Shown here: positions 7,718-15,172 of the stretch, one piece after another | Layout of the letters: each line of letters opens with the position of its first letter | How positions within the stretch are numbered: the stretch's first letter is position 1 | NCBI GenBank assembly: GCA_019117605.1 | Contig: DWZK01000021.1 | Span: 1 to 42,302 of the forward strand | Length of the DNA: 42,302 bases | From: Candidatus Intestinimonas stercoravium | GTDB lineage: Bacteria; Bacillota; Clostridia; Oscillospirales; Oscillospiraceae | Reading direction: 5' to 3' | Notes under the pieces: model-generated | Seen by the model: the letters and a program-made list of their open reading frames with translations, nothing else | What the model was told of the DNA's origin: nothing | The model's database searches: none | Position numbers and translations under genes: made by a program

Positions 7718-8860
7718 ATGGAGATCTGGCAGCGTGTGAAGGCATTGGCCCGGCGGGAGACGGTGTTCTGCGTCTCTCTGGTGCTGGCCCTGCTCTCTGC
7801 CCTGGCGGTGCCGCCGGACGGGGCCTATCTCTCCTATCCGGACTACCGGACCCTGGCCCTCCTCTTCTGCCTCATGACGGTGGTGGCGGGGGCCCGGTCC
7901 CAGGGGGCGTTCCAGCGCCTGGGCCGGTGGCTGCTGCGGCGGTCCCGGGGCCTGCGGGAGCTGCGGCTGGCCCTGGTCATGCTGTGCTTCTTCGCCAGCA
8001 TGGCGATCACCAACGACGTGGCCCTCATCACCTTCGTCCCCTTTACCCTGATGGTGTTCCGGATGACCGACCGGCCGGAGCAGTCCCTGCTCCTGGTGGT
8101 GCTGGAGACCATCGCCGCCAACCTGGGGAGCATGGCCACCCCCATCGGCAACCCCCAGAACCTGTACCTCTGCTCGGCGGCGGGGCTGTCCATGGGGCAG
8201 TTCGCCTGGGCAGTGCTGCCCTACGCCGGCCTCTCCCTGGCGATCCTGGCGGCGGTGCTCCTGGGCTGGAGGGACGAGCCCCTGCCCCCCGTGCCGGCGG
8301 AGGCCGGGGAGGACGTCCCCCTCTCCCTGCCCCGCCTGGCCCCCTTCCTGGCTCTGTTCGGGCTGTGCCTGCTGGTGGTGTTCCGGGTGGTGGACTACCG
8401 GCTGGCCCTGGTGTGCGTGGTGCTGGTGGTGGCGGTGGTGGACCGGGCGCTCTTCGGCCAGGTGGACTATTTCCTCCTGCTCACCTTCCTGTGCTTCTTC
8501 CTTTTCGTGGGGAACTTGAAGCGGGTCCCCGCCCTCAACGAGCTGCTCCAGTCCCTGGTGGGGGGCCACGAGCTCCTGGCGGGGATCGCCATGAGCCAGA
8601 TCATCAGCAACGTGCCGGCGGCCATCCTGCTCTCCGGCTTCTCCCGGGACTTCGCCGCCCTGCTCACGGGGGTGGACCTGGGGGGCCTGGGCACCCCGAT
8701 CGCCTCCCTGGCCAGCCTGATCTCCCTCAAGCTCTACGCCGGGGAGCACCCGGAGGGCCGGGGCGCTTTCCTCAAGTCCTTCGCCCTGTGGAACGCGGGC
8801 TTCCTGGCGGTCCTCACCGCCGCGGCCCTGATCTTGTCCCCCTTGGCGCCAAAGGCTTGA
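7718..8860 (+). CDS. SLC13 / ArsB-NhaD type anion permease
   Basis: Polytopic membrane transporter of the ion transporter superfamily, 380 residues with about ten hydrophobic segments. Two half-repeats carry the re-entrant signature segments: MAITNDVALITFVPFTLMVF (about 96-115) with NLGSMATPIGNPQNLYL (about 138-154), and later MSQIISNVPAAILLSGF. Start ATG 7718 has GAGG nine bases upstream; the frame is open further up, but only this start leaves the promoter intact. It forms a single-gene unit between the nfnB terminator and the next promoter. Substrate cannot be told: dicarboxylate, sulfate, arsenite and sodium/proton exchangers all share this fold. There is no ArsR- or ArsA-like neighbour, which argues weakly against arsenite. 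Confidence 0.82.
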   Translation: MEIWQRVKALARRETVFCVSLVLALLSALAVPPDGAYLSYPDYRTLALLFCLMTVVAGARSQGAFQRLGRWLLRRSRGLRELRLALVMLCFFASMAITNDVALITFVPFTLMVFRMTDRPEQSLLLVVLETIAANLGSMATPIGNPQNLYLCSAAGLSMGQFAWAVLPYAGLSLAILAAVLLGWRDEPLPPVPAEAGEDVPLSLPRLAPFLALFGLCLLVVFRVVDYRLALVCVVLVVAVVDRALFGQVDYFLLLTFLCFFLFVGNLKRVPALNELLQSLVGGHELLAGIAMSQIISNVPAAILLSGFSRDFAALLTGVDLGGLGTPIASLASLISLKLYAGEHPEGRGAFLKSFALWNAGFLAVLTAAALILSPLAPKA

Positions 8861-8884
8861 TTTTTCCCGGGAAACGGATATACT
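8857..8884 (+). promoter_or_regulatory. Promoter of the CofE-like gene
   Basis: TTGATT (8857-8862), 16-base spacer, TATACT (8879-8884). The -35 box overlaps the stop codon of the permease gene. The spacer contains a Noc-box-like palindrome. Confidence 0.6.
8863..8874. promoter_or_regulatory. Noc-binding-site-like palindrome
   Basis: TTTCCCGGGAAA is the 12-base core of the B. subtilis Noc site ATTTCCCGGGAAAT. It lies between the -35 and -10 boxes of the promoter above. A Noc protein with matching specificity residues is encoded in this window. Occupancy is inference. Confidence 0.5.
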
Positions 8885-8960
8885 TTTACAAGTAGCGCCG
8901 GCTGCGGGGGCTGTGCCTCCGGGACGAGACCGGCTAGAACGAGAGCGTGAGGGAGCGGCT

Positions 8961-9755
8961 ATGGAAGCAAAAGATTTCTACGTCAACGCAACGAAAAAGC
9001 TCATCATCGAGGTGGACGGGAAGACCTACGCCCGCCACGCGATCCAGATCCCCTTCGTGAACGTGGGGGACGACTACGACGCCCTGGTCCGGCAGTATGT
9101 GGTCCCCCTGTGGCAGCCCGGCGACATCATCTCGGTCAGCGAGAAGATCGTCTCCCTGTGCCAGAAGCGGGTGGTCTACGCCGAGGACGTGAAGCCCGGC
9201 CTGCTGGCCAGGATCCTCTGCCGCTTCGTGGTGCAGACCAGCGCCGGCCCCGGCGCCGGGGTCCCCTACAAGATGCAGTTCGCCATCCAGCAGTGCGGGG
9301 CCCCCAAGATCCTGTGGGCGGCCTTCCGGGCTGCCGTGGACAAGCTCCGGGGGATCCACGGCACCTTCTACAAGATCGCCGGGGACGAGGTGTACGGCCT
9401 GGACGGCTTCTTCGGCCACGATATCGAGGAGTACGCCGAGATGGGCATCCGCATCCCCGCCGACCCGGACGGGGTCTGCGACAAGGTGCTCCGGGAGACG
9501 GGGGTGGTGTCCATGATCGTGGACGCCAACGCCCTGGCCCAGGAGATCCTGGGCAAGTGCTCCGCCCTGAAGGACTGGCCGGACGAGAAGCTCGCCGGGC
9601 TCATCGGGGACAACCCCGCCGGGCAGGTCCGGCAGCTCACCCCCTTCATCCTGATCCGGGAGGTGCCCAGGGAGGACGCCCCCGCCCTGGAGGCCAAGGC
9701 CCAGGCGGACATCGCCGCCCGGGAGGCCGCCCAGGGGGAACAGCCCACCGCCTGA
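8961..9755 (+). CDS. CofE-like protein (coenzyme F420-0:L-glutamate ligase family)
   Basis: Soluble protein of 264 residues resembling the CofE/FbiB ligase fold, which in methanogens and actinobacteria adds glutamate to F420-0 with GTP. Family-like segments include PLWQPGDIISVSEKIVSLCQ (about residues 50-69), which carries the usual D.ixVSEKivs motif near the N-terminus, then a GPGAGVPYKMQ stretch and VSMIVDANALAQEILG. Start ATG 8961 has GAGGGAG five bases upstream. It has its own promoter and a strong terminator, so it is monocistronic. No other F420 gene (cofC, cofD, cofG/H) or flavin-F420 enzyme lies in the window, so the true substrate is open. Similar orphan CofE-like genes are known in clostridia. 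Confidence 0.75.
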   Translation: MEAKDFYVNATKKLIIEVDGKTYARHAIQIPFVNVGDDYDALVRQYVVPLWQPGDIISVSEKIVSLCQKRVVYAEDVKPGLLARILCRFVVQTSAGPGAGVPYKMQFAIQQCGAPKILWAAFRAAVDKLRGIHGTFYKIAGDEVYGLDGFFGHDIEEYAEMGIRIPADPDGVCDKVLRETGVVSMIVDANALAQEILGKCSALKDWPDEKLAGLIGDNPAGQVRQLTPFILIREVPREDAPALEAKAQADIAAREAAQGEQPTA

Positions 9756-9771
9756 GCCTGACGGCGGCGGG

Positions 9772-9819
9772 AGCGCCGCGGAGACGCCGGGCCCGGCCCG
9801 GACCTCCGCGGCGCTTTTT
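9772..9819 (+). terminator. Intrinsic terminator of the CofE-like gene
   Basis: Perfect 11-bp stem AGCGCCGCGGA / TCCGCGGCGCT with a 22-base GC-rich loop that can pair internally, followed by a run of five T. Confidence 0.85.
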
Positions 9820-9906
9820 CTCCTCCCTCCCGGCCCCGGAGGGGGCCCCGGCCGGGCGCGATCTTTCGTTTGCGGTCCGTTTTTTTCGGTTTTTCTCCCT
9901 TTCTTC

Positions 9907-9935
9907 TTGTCACCGCCCTGGAAATAGGCTATACT
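9907..9935 (+). promoter_or_regulatory. Promoter of the Ptb-family gene
   Basis: TTGTCA, 17-base spacer, TATACT, 55 bases before the start codon. Confidence 0.7.
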
Positions 9936-9990
9936 TGGAACTATCCGGGGCCCCGGCCCCGCCACATGGAAAAGAAGCGGAGATGACAGA

Positions 9991-10926
9991 ATGGAATTGA
10001 AAAATTTTGACTCGATCCTGGAGCGGGTCCCCAAGATGTCCCGCCCCATGCGTGTGATCCTGGCCGGCTCTGACGGGGAGAACATGCTCAAGGGCCTCTT
10101 CGCGGCCCAGGAGAAGGGGCTGGTGCAGCCCGTCCTGGTGGGCGACCGGGCCCGCACCATCACGGTGCTGGAGCAGCTGGGCCTGGAGAAGGAGCCCTAC
10201 ACCATGGTGGACACCCCTCCCGGACATAATATGACCCAGATGGCCATCGACATCATCAACTCCGGCGACGGCGACGTGCTCATGCGGGGCAACCTCCCCA
10301 CCCGCGAGTTCCTGATGCCCGCCCTGGACGGGAAGAACGGCCTGCGCACCGACCGGCTCATGAGCCATGTGTCCCTGGCCTCCCTGCCCGAGTACCCCAA
10401 GCTCCTGGCCCTGAGCGATATGACCGTGGTGATCAAGCCCAACATGACCCAGAAGAAGGCCATCATCAAGAACACCGCCGATGCCCTGAAGGCCTTCGGG
10501 TACGAGGATCCCAAGCTGGCCCTGCTGGCCCTGGTGGAGAAGGTGACCTTCCATATGCCGGACACGGTGGAGGCCCAGCGCCTGGTGGCGGAGCAGAAGA
10601 CCAAGCCCTTCGCCGACTGCGAGCTGTGGGGCCCCATCGCCTACGACCTGATCCTCAGCAAGGAGGCCGCCCGGCTCAAGCACTACGACTGCCCCTGGAG
10701 CGGCGGCGGCTTCGACGGCATCATCGCCCCCGACCTGTCCACCGCCAACACTCTGGTGAAGAGCTGGCTGATCCACGCCCACGCCGTGACCTGCGGCGCC
10801 GTGGTGGGGGCCCGGGTGCCCATCGCCCTCACCAGCCGCAGCGCCGCCGCCGAGGAGACCTACCTCTCCCTGGTGTTCTGCGCGGTGCTGGACGCCTGGC
10901 GCAAAAAGAACAAGGAGGAGGGCTGA
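9991..10926 (+). CDS. Phosphate butyryl/acetyltransferase family enzyme
   Basis: Cytoplasmic enzyme of the phosphotransacetylase/phosphotransbutyrylase family, which swaps CoA for phosphate on short acyl groups. The C-terminal family block is clear: FDGIIAPDLSTANTLVKSWL followed by CGAVVGARVPIALTSRSAA (about residues 243-288). At 311 residues it has Ptb size, shorter than full Pta with extra domains. Start ATG has GGAG eight bases upstream. It is a single-gene unit with its own promoter, and no butyrate kinase gene is adjacent. Butyryl-CoA is suggested by the nearby thl-ctfAB operon, but acyl specificity cannot be read from sequence, so I leave the symbol empty. Confidence 0.85.
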   Translation: MELKNFDSILERVPKMSRPMRVILAGSDGENMLKGLFAAQEKGLVQPVLVGDRARTITVLEQLGLEKEPYTMVDTPPGHNMTQMAIDIINSGDGDVLMRGNLPTREFLMPALDGKNGLRTDRLMSHVSLASLPEYPKLLALSDMTVVIKPNMTQKKAIIKNTADALKAFGYEDPKLALLALVEKVTFHMPDTVEAQRLVAEQKTKPFADCELWGPIAYDLILSKEAARLKHYDCPWSGGGFDGIIAPDLSTANTLVKSWLIHAHAVTCGAVVGARVPIALTSRSAAAEETYLSLVFCAVLDAWRKKNKEEG

Positions 10927-10952
10927 CCCCTCCTCCCCCTATCTCTCCCAGA

Positions 10953-10993
10953 GAGGGCCGCGCCCCGGAGCGATGCTCCGGGGCGCGGCCCTC
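10953..10993. terminator. Perfect 19-bp GC hairpin between convergent genes
   Basis: The arms (10953-10971 and 10975-10993) are perfect complements around a three-base GAT loop. The hairpin lies between the plus-strand Ptb-family gene and the minus-strand gene ending at 11034. No T-run follows on either strand. It could act bidirectionally, but as drawn it is not a standard intrinsic terminator. Confidence 0.65.
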
Positions 10994-11033
10994 ATGTCTC
11001 CGCCGGTCTCCCTGCGCAGGCGGCCGGGGCCGC

Positions 11034-11702
11034 CTATCCCAGGATCTCGATCTCCTGTCCGTCGATGGCCTCTCGCACGATGCGCTCCCACTCCGCCTCC
11101 CAGGCCGCCTCGTCCGCTCCGGTCCCTCCACCCTCCGCTTCGGCGGCGAAGGCCTGGAACATATGGTCCCTGTACGCCGAGATCGACTCATAGATCTTGA
11201 TGTTCTCGAACTGGCTGTCCCAATACGCCTCCTCCGACATCCCCATGCCCTCCAGATAGCTGTCGAAGTCGCTTTTATTGGCGGCCTGCCGGATCCCGGC
11301 CCGTGTGTCGGCGATGACCTGCTCCACATGGCTGTCGCTGACGGTGCAGCCGGCCTGTTCCGCCGCGCTGTACAGAGAGAACTTGTAGAACAGGATCTGC
11401 CGGGCCAGCTCCTCCGCCGTCTCCCGGTCCCGGCCGCCCGCCATCAGCTCCCCCACCGTCCCGTCATAGTATGTCCGGGGGATGCTGAAGTCCCTCCCGG
11501 CCGCGTATATGTCCGCCTCCGGACCTGTCGCGCCGGACGGGCCGCCCCGCAGCTTCTCCCCCGCCCGGACGCCCGCCTGATAGAAGGCCGCGCCCCTCTG
11601 CTCCCCGGCCGGGGACGGGCGCCGGGGCGTCCCCGCCAGCAGGCCCAGCCCCAGGGCCAGGCACAGGGCTGCGCACGCCCTTCTCCTCCTGTCCATCTCC
11701 AT
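11034..11702 (-). CDS. Secreted SurA-N-like protein without a PPIase domain
   Basis: 222-residue protein with a basic N-terminus (MEMDRRRR), a hydrophobic segment to about residue 25 and probable export. The body is helical and resembles the SurA/PrsA N-terminal chaperone region: ETAEELARQILFYKFSLYSA then a VSDSHVEQVIADTRAG segment and an acidic, helical C-terminus. No parvulin-type peptidyl-prolyl isomerase domain follows, unlike full foldases. There is no lipobox cysteine. Start ATG 11702 lies behind GGGGGAGAGG; a second in-frame ATG sits two codons later. It has its own minus-strand promoter and ends at a long shared hairpin. The family assignment is tentative. Confidence 0.65.
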   Translation of the reverse strand: MEMDRRRRACAALCLALGLGLLAGTPRRPSPAGEQRGAAFYQAGVRAGEKLRGGPSGATGPEADIYAAGRDFSIPRTYYDGTVGELMAGGRDRETAEELARQILFYKFSLYSAAEQAGCTVSDSHVEQVIADTRAGIRQAANKSDFDSYLEGMGMSEEAYWDSQFENIKIYESISAYRDHMFQAFAAEAEGGGTGADEAAWEAEWERIVREAIDGQEIEILG

Positions 11703-11756
11703 CCTCTCCCCCCCTCGCCTCCGTGTCCCGGCCTCCCGGATGCTCTTTTCGACCGT

Positions 11757-11785
11757 ACTATATCATGGGGCGCCCCGTATTTCAA
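11757..11785 (-). promoter_or_regulatory. Promoter of the SurA-N-like gene
   Basis: Minus strand TTGAAA (11780-11785), 17-base spacer, TATAGT (11757-11762), 55 bases before the ATG. Confidence 0.6.
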
Positions 11786-11837
11786 CTCCCTTTCTCAGCG
11801 GCAGGGGCCGCCGGTGTCTCTCCCCCTGGGCGCGCGC

Positions 11838-11868
11838 AAAAGAGCCCCGGCCGTCCGGCCGGGGCTCT
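11838..11868 (-). terminator. Intrinsic terminator of thl-ctfAB
   Basis: On the minus strand AGAGCCCCGGCC / GGCCGGGGCTCT forms a 12-bp stem with a four-base loop, followed by TTT. It sits about 45 bases after the ctfB stop codon. Confidence 0.85.
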
Positions 11869-11910
11869 CGTCTGCCTTTGGGATGTATGTGCCTGGGACC
11901 GGAGCCCGGA

Positions 11911-12567
11911 TCAGATCATGGGCTTCAGGTCGGGGCTGATGATGAGGGTGGCCTCGGTGGCCGCCTGGATCTGCTCCACGGTGAACTCGGGGTTGTACTC
12001 GGTGAGCACCAGGCCCTTGTCGGTGACCTCCATCACGCCCATCTCGGTGATGATCTTGGTGATGCAGTGCACGGCGGTGTAGGGCAGCTTGCACTTCTTG
12101 AGGATCTTGGGGTTGCCCTTGGCGGTGTGCTCCATGGCCACGATGACGTTCTTCGCGCCCACCAGCAGATCCATGGCGCCGCCCATGCCGGGCATCTTCT
12201 TGCCGGGGATGATCCAGTTGGACAGTGAGCCCTCCTCGTCCACCTCCAGGCCGCCCAGGACGGTGGCGTCCACATGGCCGCCGCGGATCAGTCCGAAGGA
12301 GGTGGAGGAGTCGATGAAGCAGCCGCCATAGCCCACGGCGGCGGGGGAGCCGCCGGCGTCCACCACATGGATGGGATCCCGGTTGTCGTCGTTCACCGTG
12401 CCGGTGCCGATGATGCCGTTCTCGCTCTGGAGGGTGACATGGACCCCCTCAGGCAGATAGTGGGGCACCAGGGTGGGAAGGCCGATGCCCAGGTTCACCA
12501 CGTCGCCGTCCTTGAGCTCCTTGGCCACGCGCTTGGCGATGAAGCCCTTGATCTCAGACTTTTCCAT
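11911..12567 (-). CDS. ctfB: Butyrate/acetate-acetoacetate CoA-transferase subunit B
   Basis: Beta subunit of a family I (SCOT-type) CoA-transferase that moves CoA between acetoacetyl-CoA or butyryl-CoA and a carboxylate. The SENGIIG motif contains the catalytic glutamate (Glu49), which forms the glutamyl-CoA thioester. Further family marks are VNLGIGLPTLVPHYLPEGV near residue 25 and GAMDLLVGAKNVIVAMEHT. The 218 residues are typical. The ATG overlaps the ctfA stop as TAATG, indicating translational coupling. It is the last gene of thl-ctfA-ctfB and is followed by a terminator. AtoA is the equivalent name in Proteobacteria; preferred substrate is inferred from neighbours. Confidence 0.9.
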   Translation of the reverse strand: MEKSEIKGFIAKRVAKELKDGDVVNLGIGLPTLVPHYLPEGVHVTLQSENGIIGTGTVNDDNRDPIHVVDAGGSPAAVGYGGCFIDSSTSFGLIRGGHVDATVLGGLEVDEEGSLSNWIIPGKKMPGMGGAMDLLVGAKNVIVAMEHTAKGNPKILKKCKLPYTAVHCITKIITEMGVMEVTDKGLVLTEYNPEFTVEQIQAATEATLIISPDLKPMI

Positions 12568-13256
12568 TAGTACTTACCTCCCTCGACCACATAGTCCACG
12601 AACACGCCGGAGGTACGCACGTCCTCGGGGGCGATCTCGCCCACCTCCACGATCTCCTCGGCCTCCGCGATGACCACGTCAGCGGCGGTGGCCATCACGA
12701 TGTTGAAGTTGCTGGTGGTGCCCTTGTACCAGATGTTGCCCGCCTTGTCGATCTTGGCGCCGCCCAGGACGGCGAAGTCGGCGTGGACAGGCTTCATGAG
12801 CAGATAGTCCTTGCCGTCGATGGTCTGCTTGCCCAGGCACAGGGGGTTGTCCTCCACGATGGTGCCCACGCCGGTGGGGGTGAGCACACCGCCCAGGCCG
12901 GCGCCGTCGGCCCGGATCATCTCGGCCAGGGAGCCCTGGGGCACCAGGACCACCTCCAGGGTGCCGTCCTGCATGGACTGCTGGGCCACCTCGGGGTTGA
13001 GGCCCACATGGGTGGCGATCAGCTTCTTCACCTGCTTGTTGTGGATCAGCTTGGCCACGCCGTAATAGTCCTCGCCCATGGGGCCGCCGGGCATAGAGGC
13101 GTCGTTGCCGATCATGGTCAGGTCCTTCACCCCGCTCTTGGACAGGGCGTCGATGAACTTGTGGGCGTTGCCGCACCCCATGAAGCCGCCGAACATGATG
13201 GTGGCGCCGTCGGGGATCAGCTTGACCGCCTCTTCGATGGATACGAATTTAGGCAT
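12567..13256 (-). CDS. ctfA: Butyrate/acetate-acetoacetate CoA-transferase subunit A
   Basis: Alpha subunit of the same CoA-transferase. It carries the family signature DGATIMFGGFMGCGNAHKFI (about residues 16-35), whose glycine-rich part forms the oxyanion and CoA-binding loop, and later VPQGSLAEMIRADGAGLGGV and LTPTGVGT. At 229 residues it has usual length. ATG 13256 follows AGGAGGTCGATCTCACA. It is separated from thl by about 90 bases that include a long hairpin without a T-run, so cotranscription with thl seems likely. In butyrate producers this complex can recycle acetate or act on acetoacetyl-CoA. Confidence 0.92.
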   Translation of the reverse strand: MPKFVSIEEAVKLIPDGATIMFGGFMGCGNAHKFIDALSKSGVKDLTMIGNDASMPGGPMGEDYYGVAKLIHNKQVKKLIATHVGLNPEVAQQSMQDGTLEVVLVPQGSLAEMIRADGAGLGGVLTPTGVGTIVEDNPLCLGKQTIDGKDYLLMKPVHADFAVLGGAKIDKAGNIWYKGTTSNFNIVMATAADVVIAEAEEIVEVGEIAPEDVRTSGVFVDYVVEGGKY

Positions 13257-13280
13257 TGTGAGATCGACCTCCTAGCTTTT

Positions 13281-13331
13281 TCATACCGGCGCCTGCGGAC
13301 GGCCGGAGGCACGGCCGCAGGCGCCGTATGA
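13281..13331. other. Long inverted repeat between thl and ctfA
   Basis: Arms TCATACCGGCGCCTGCGG and CCGCAGGCGCCGTATGA pair over 17 bp with one bulged C around a 16-base GC-rich loop. No T-run follows on the minus strand, and the ctfA Shine-Dalgarno begins about 10 bases after it. It is probably an mRNA-processing or attenuating hairpin within the operon. Confidence 0.6.
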
Positions 13332-13346
13332 GCATCTGTATCTATT

Positions 13347-14606
13347 TTAGCACTTCTCGAAGATGGTGGCAACACCCATGCCGCCGCCGATGCACAGGGT
13401 GGCCAGGCCCTTCTTGGCCTCGGGCCGCTTCTGCATCTCGTGGAGCAGGGTGACGATGATCCGCGCGCCGGAGGCGCCCACGGGGTGGCCGATGGAGATG
13501 GCGCCGCCGTTGACGTTGACCTTGCTCATGTCGAAGCCCAGCTCCCGGGCCACGGCGATGGACTGGGCGGCAAAGGCCTCGTTGGCCTCCACCAGGTCGA
13601 TGTCCTCGATCTTCAGGCCGGCCTTGTCCATGGCCTGACGGGAGGCGGGCACGGGGCCCACGCCCATGATCTTGGGATCCACGCCGCCCTGGCCCCAGCT
13701 CACCAGCTTGGCCATGGGCTTGAGGCCGTACTTCTCCACGGCCTCGCCGGAGGCCAGCACGATGGCGGCGGCGCCGTCGTTGATGCCGGAGGCGTTGGCG
13801 GCGGTGACCCGCTGCACATGCTTGTGGGCGTCCGCCTCATGCACCTGGGTGGGCTGGAAGGTGTGGACCACCTGGTCCTCCACGCCCTCGGGGCCCACGG
13901 GGAAGGCGCCCTTCAGCTTGGAGATGCTCTCGGGGGTCACGCCGGCGCGGGGGAACTCGTCCACTTTGAACTCCACGGTCTCCTTCTTCTTCTTGATCAT
14001 CACGGGGGCGATCTCGTCGTCGAAGCGGCCGGACTTCTGGGCGGCCTCGGTCTTCTGCTGGGAGGCGGCGGCGAAGGCGTCCTGCTCCTCGCGGGTGATG
14101 CCCCACACGTCGTTGATGTTCTCGGCGGTGGTGCCCATATGATAGTTGTTATAGGCGTCCCACAGGCCGTCTTTGATCATGGTGTCCACCATCTGGGTGT
14201 TGCCCATCCGGGCGCCGTAGCGGCCGGTGGGGACGGCGTAGGGGGCCGCGGACATGTTCTCGGTGCCGCCGGCCACGATCACGTCGGCGTCGCCGGCCAG
14301 GATGGCCCGGGCGCCCTCGATGACGGACTTCATGCCGGAGCCGCACACCATGCCCACGGTGTAGGCGGGCACGCTGTAGGGCAGGCCGGCCTTCACGCCC
14401 ACCTGGCGGGCCACGTTCTGGCCCTGGGCGGCGGTGAGGATGCAGCCGAACATCAGCTCATCCACCTGCTCGGGCTTCACGCCGGCGCGCTCCAGAGCGG
14501 CCTTCACCACCACGGCGCCCAGGTCGGCGGCGGGGACGTCCTTCAGAGAACCGCCAAAGGAGCCCACCGCGGTCCGGCAGCAGTTGACGACATAGACTTC
14601 TTTCAT
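13347..14606 (-). CDS. thl: Acetyl-CoA C-acetyltransferase (thiolase)
   Basis: Condenses two acetyl-CoA to acetoacetyl-CoA, the entry step to butyrate. Catalytic residues are present: nucleophile Cys88 in [10 protein letters not shown], His374 in [11 protein letters not shown] and Cys405 in [14 protein letters not shown] lies at 342-346. At 419 residues it is about 26 longer than typical biosynthetic thiolases. The excess is a single insertion at about residues 237-266, between KLKGAFP and [11 protein letters not shown], rich in His, Gln and Val. ATG 14606 follows GGAGG by ten bases; the frame is open to 14807, but that part lies upstream of the promoter -10 box. It is the first gene of thl-ctfA-ctfB. 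Confidence 0.93.
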   Translation of the reverse strand: MKEVYVVNCCRTAVGSFGGSLKDVPAADLGAVVVKAALERAGVKPEQVDELMFGCILTAAQGQNVARQVGVKAGLPYSVPAYTVGMVCGSGMKSVIEGARAILAGDADVIVAGGTENMSAAPYAVPTGRYGARMGNTQMVDTMIKDGLWDAYNNYHMGTTAENINDVWGITREEQDAFAAASQQKTEAAQKSGRFDDEIAPVMIKKKKETVEFKVDEFPRAGVTPESISKLKGAFPVGPEGVEDQVVHTFQPTQVHEADAHKHVQRVTAANASGINDGAAAIVLASGEAVEKYGLKPMAKLVSWGQGGVDPKIMGVGPVPASRQAMDKAGLKIEDIDLVEANEAFAAQSIAVARELGFDMSKVNVNGGAISIGHPVGASGARIIVTLLHEMQKRPEAKKGLATLCIGGGMGVATIFEKC

Positions 14607-14667
14607 TTTGATTCGACCTCCATGATCTTTGATGTAGTTTCCCACTGATTTTCGGTCAATACGCTCA

Positions 14668-14701
14668 ATATGCCATAAGCAAATTATAGCCGATGGCATA
14701 T
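14668..14701. promoter_or_regulatory. Inverted repeat flanking the thl -10 box (candidate operator)
   Basis: ATATGCCAT (14668-14676) and ATGGCATAT (14693-14701) are perfect 9-base complements separated by 16 bases that contain the TATAAT of the thl promoter. I do not recognise the cognate regulator; it is not the Rex consensus. Confidence 0.5.
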
Positions 14702-14711
14702 AAAAAAGCAA
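14683..14711 (-). promoter_or_regulatory. Promoter of thl-ctfAB
   Basis: Minus strand TTGCTT (14706-14711), 17-base spacer, TATAAT (14683-14688), about 77 bases before the thl start. Confidence 0.75.
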
Positions 14712-15172
14712 CGGAGAAAATGGGCCGCCTCCCCTCGCCGGAGCTGAAATCGTATTTTTCCACAACGGTGCGCATCTTCTGTCCGTTTTTTTGGATGTTT
14801 GACACAAATTTGAAGCGCGGCGGCGGGGGACGCGCTCTTTTTATTGGCCCCACCGATCTAAAAGTTGGGCCCTCCGATCGGGAAAAGGGCCCTCCCGCCG
14901 CCAAAAGGGCGGAGACTGGGGACCAAAGGGGCCGGGACCGGCCCACCGCCGCCCCCTCCCGCCCTGCGCCGGGCCGCCCCTCCGTCAGATCTCCCCCCGG
15001 GGCCGGGGAGGGCCGCCGGGCGCCGGGCGCTTGTGGATCTTATCCGAAAAAATTTCCCGTTCCCAGTGCAAAATCAGCGGCGCTCTGCTATAATGGTTTT
15101 GCAATTTCTGAAGGGGCTGTGGTATACTACCTTTGTTTGACTTTTTTTGACTTTCTTCGGGAGGCTTTTGCC
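14712..15172 (+). other. 461-base intergenic region with phased repeats and tandem promoters
   Basis: No credible gene lies between the divergent thl and glmU-like genes. The stretch holds three degenerate copies, starting at 14846, 14868 and 14888, of a roughly 21-base unit GGCCC..CC..(6-8)..AAAAG. It also holds two plus-strand promoter candidates near the glmU-like gene. An imperfect symmetry TGCAAAA / TTTTGCA (15067-15073, 15097-15103) brackets the first -10 box. Confidence 0.5.
15066..15128 (+). promoter_or_regulatory. Tandem promoter candidates for the glmU-like operon
   Basis: First: GTGCAA (15066-15071), 17 bases, TATAAT (15089-15094); the -10 is perfect and the -35 weak. Second: TTGCAA (15099-15104), 18 bases, TATACT (15123-15128). 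Both read into the glmU-like gene. Confidence 0.55.

Noticed and set aside
14607-14807. Longer N-terminus for the thiolase from the open frame upstream
   Set aside because: The frame runs through the thl promoter, and the conserved thiolase N-terminus begins at ATG 14606 behind a good ribosome-binding site.
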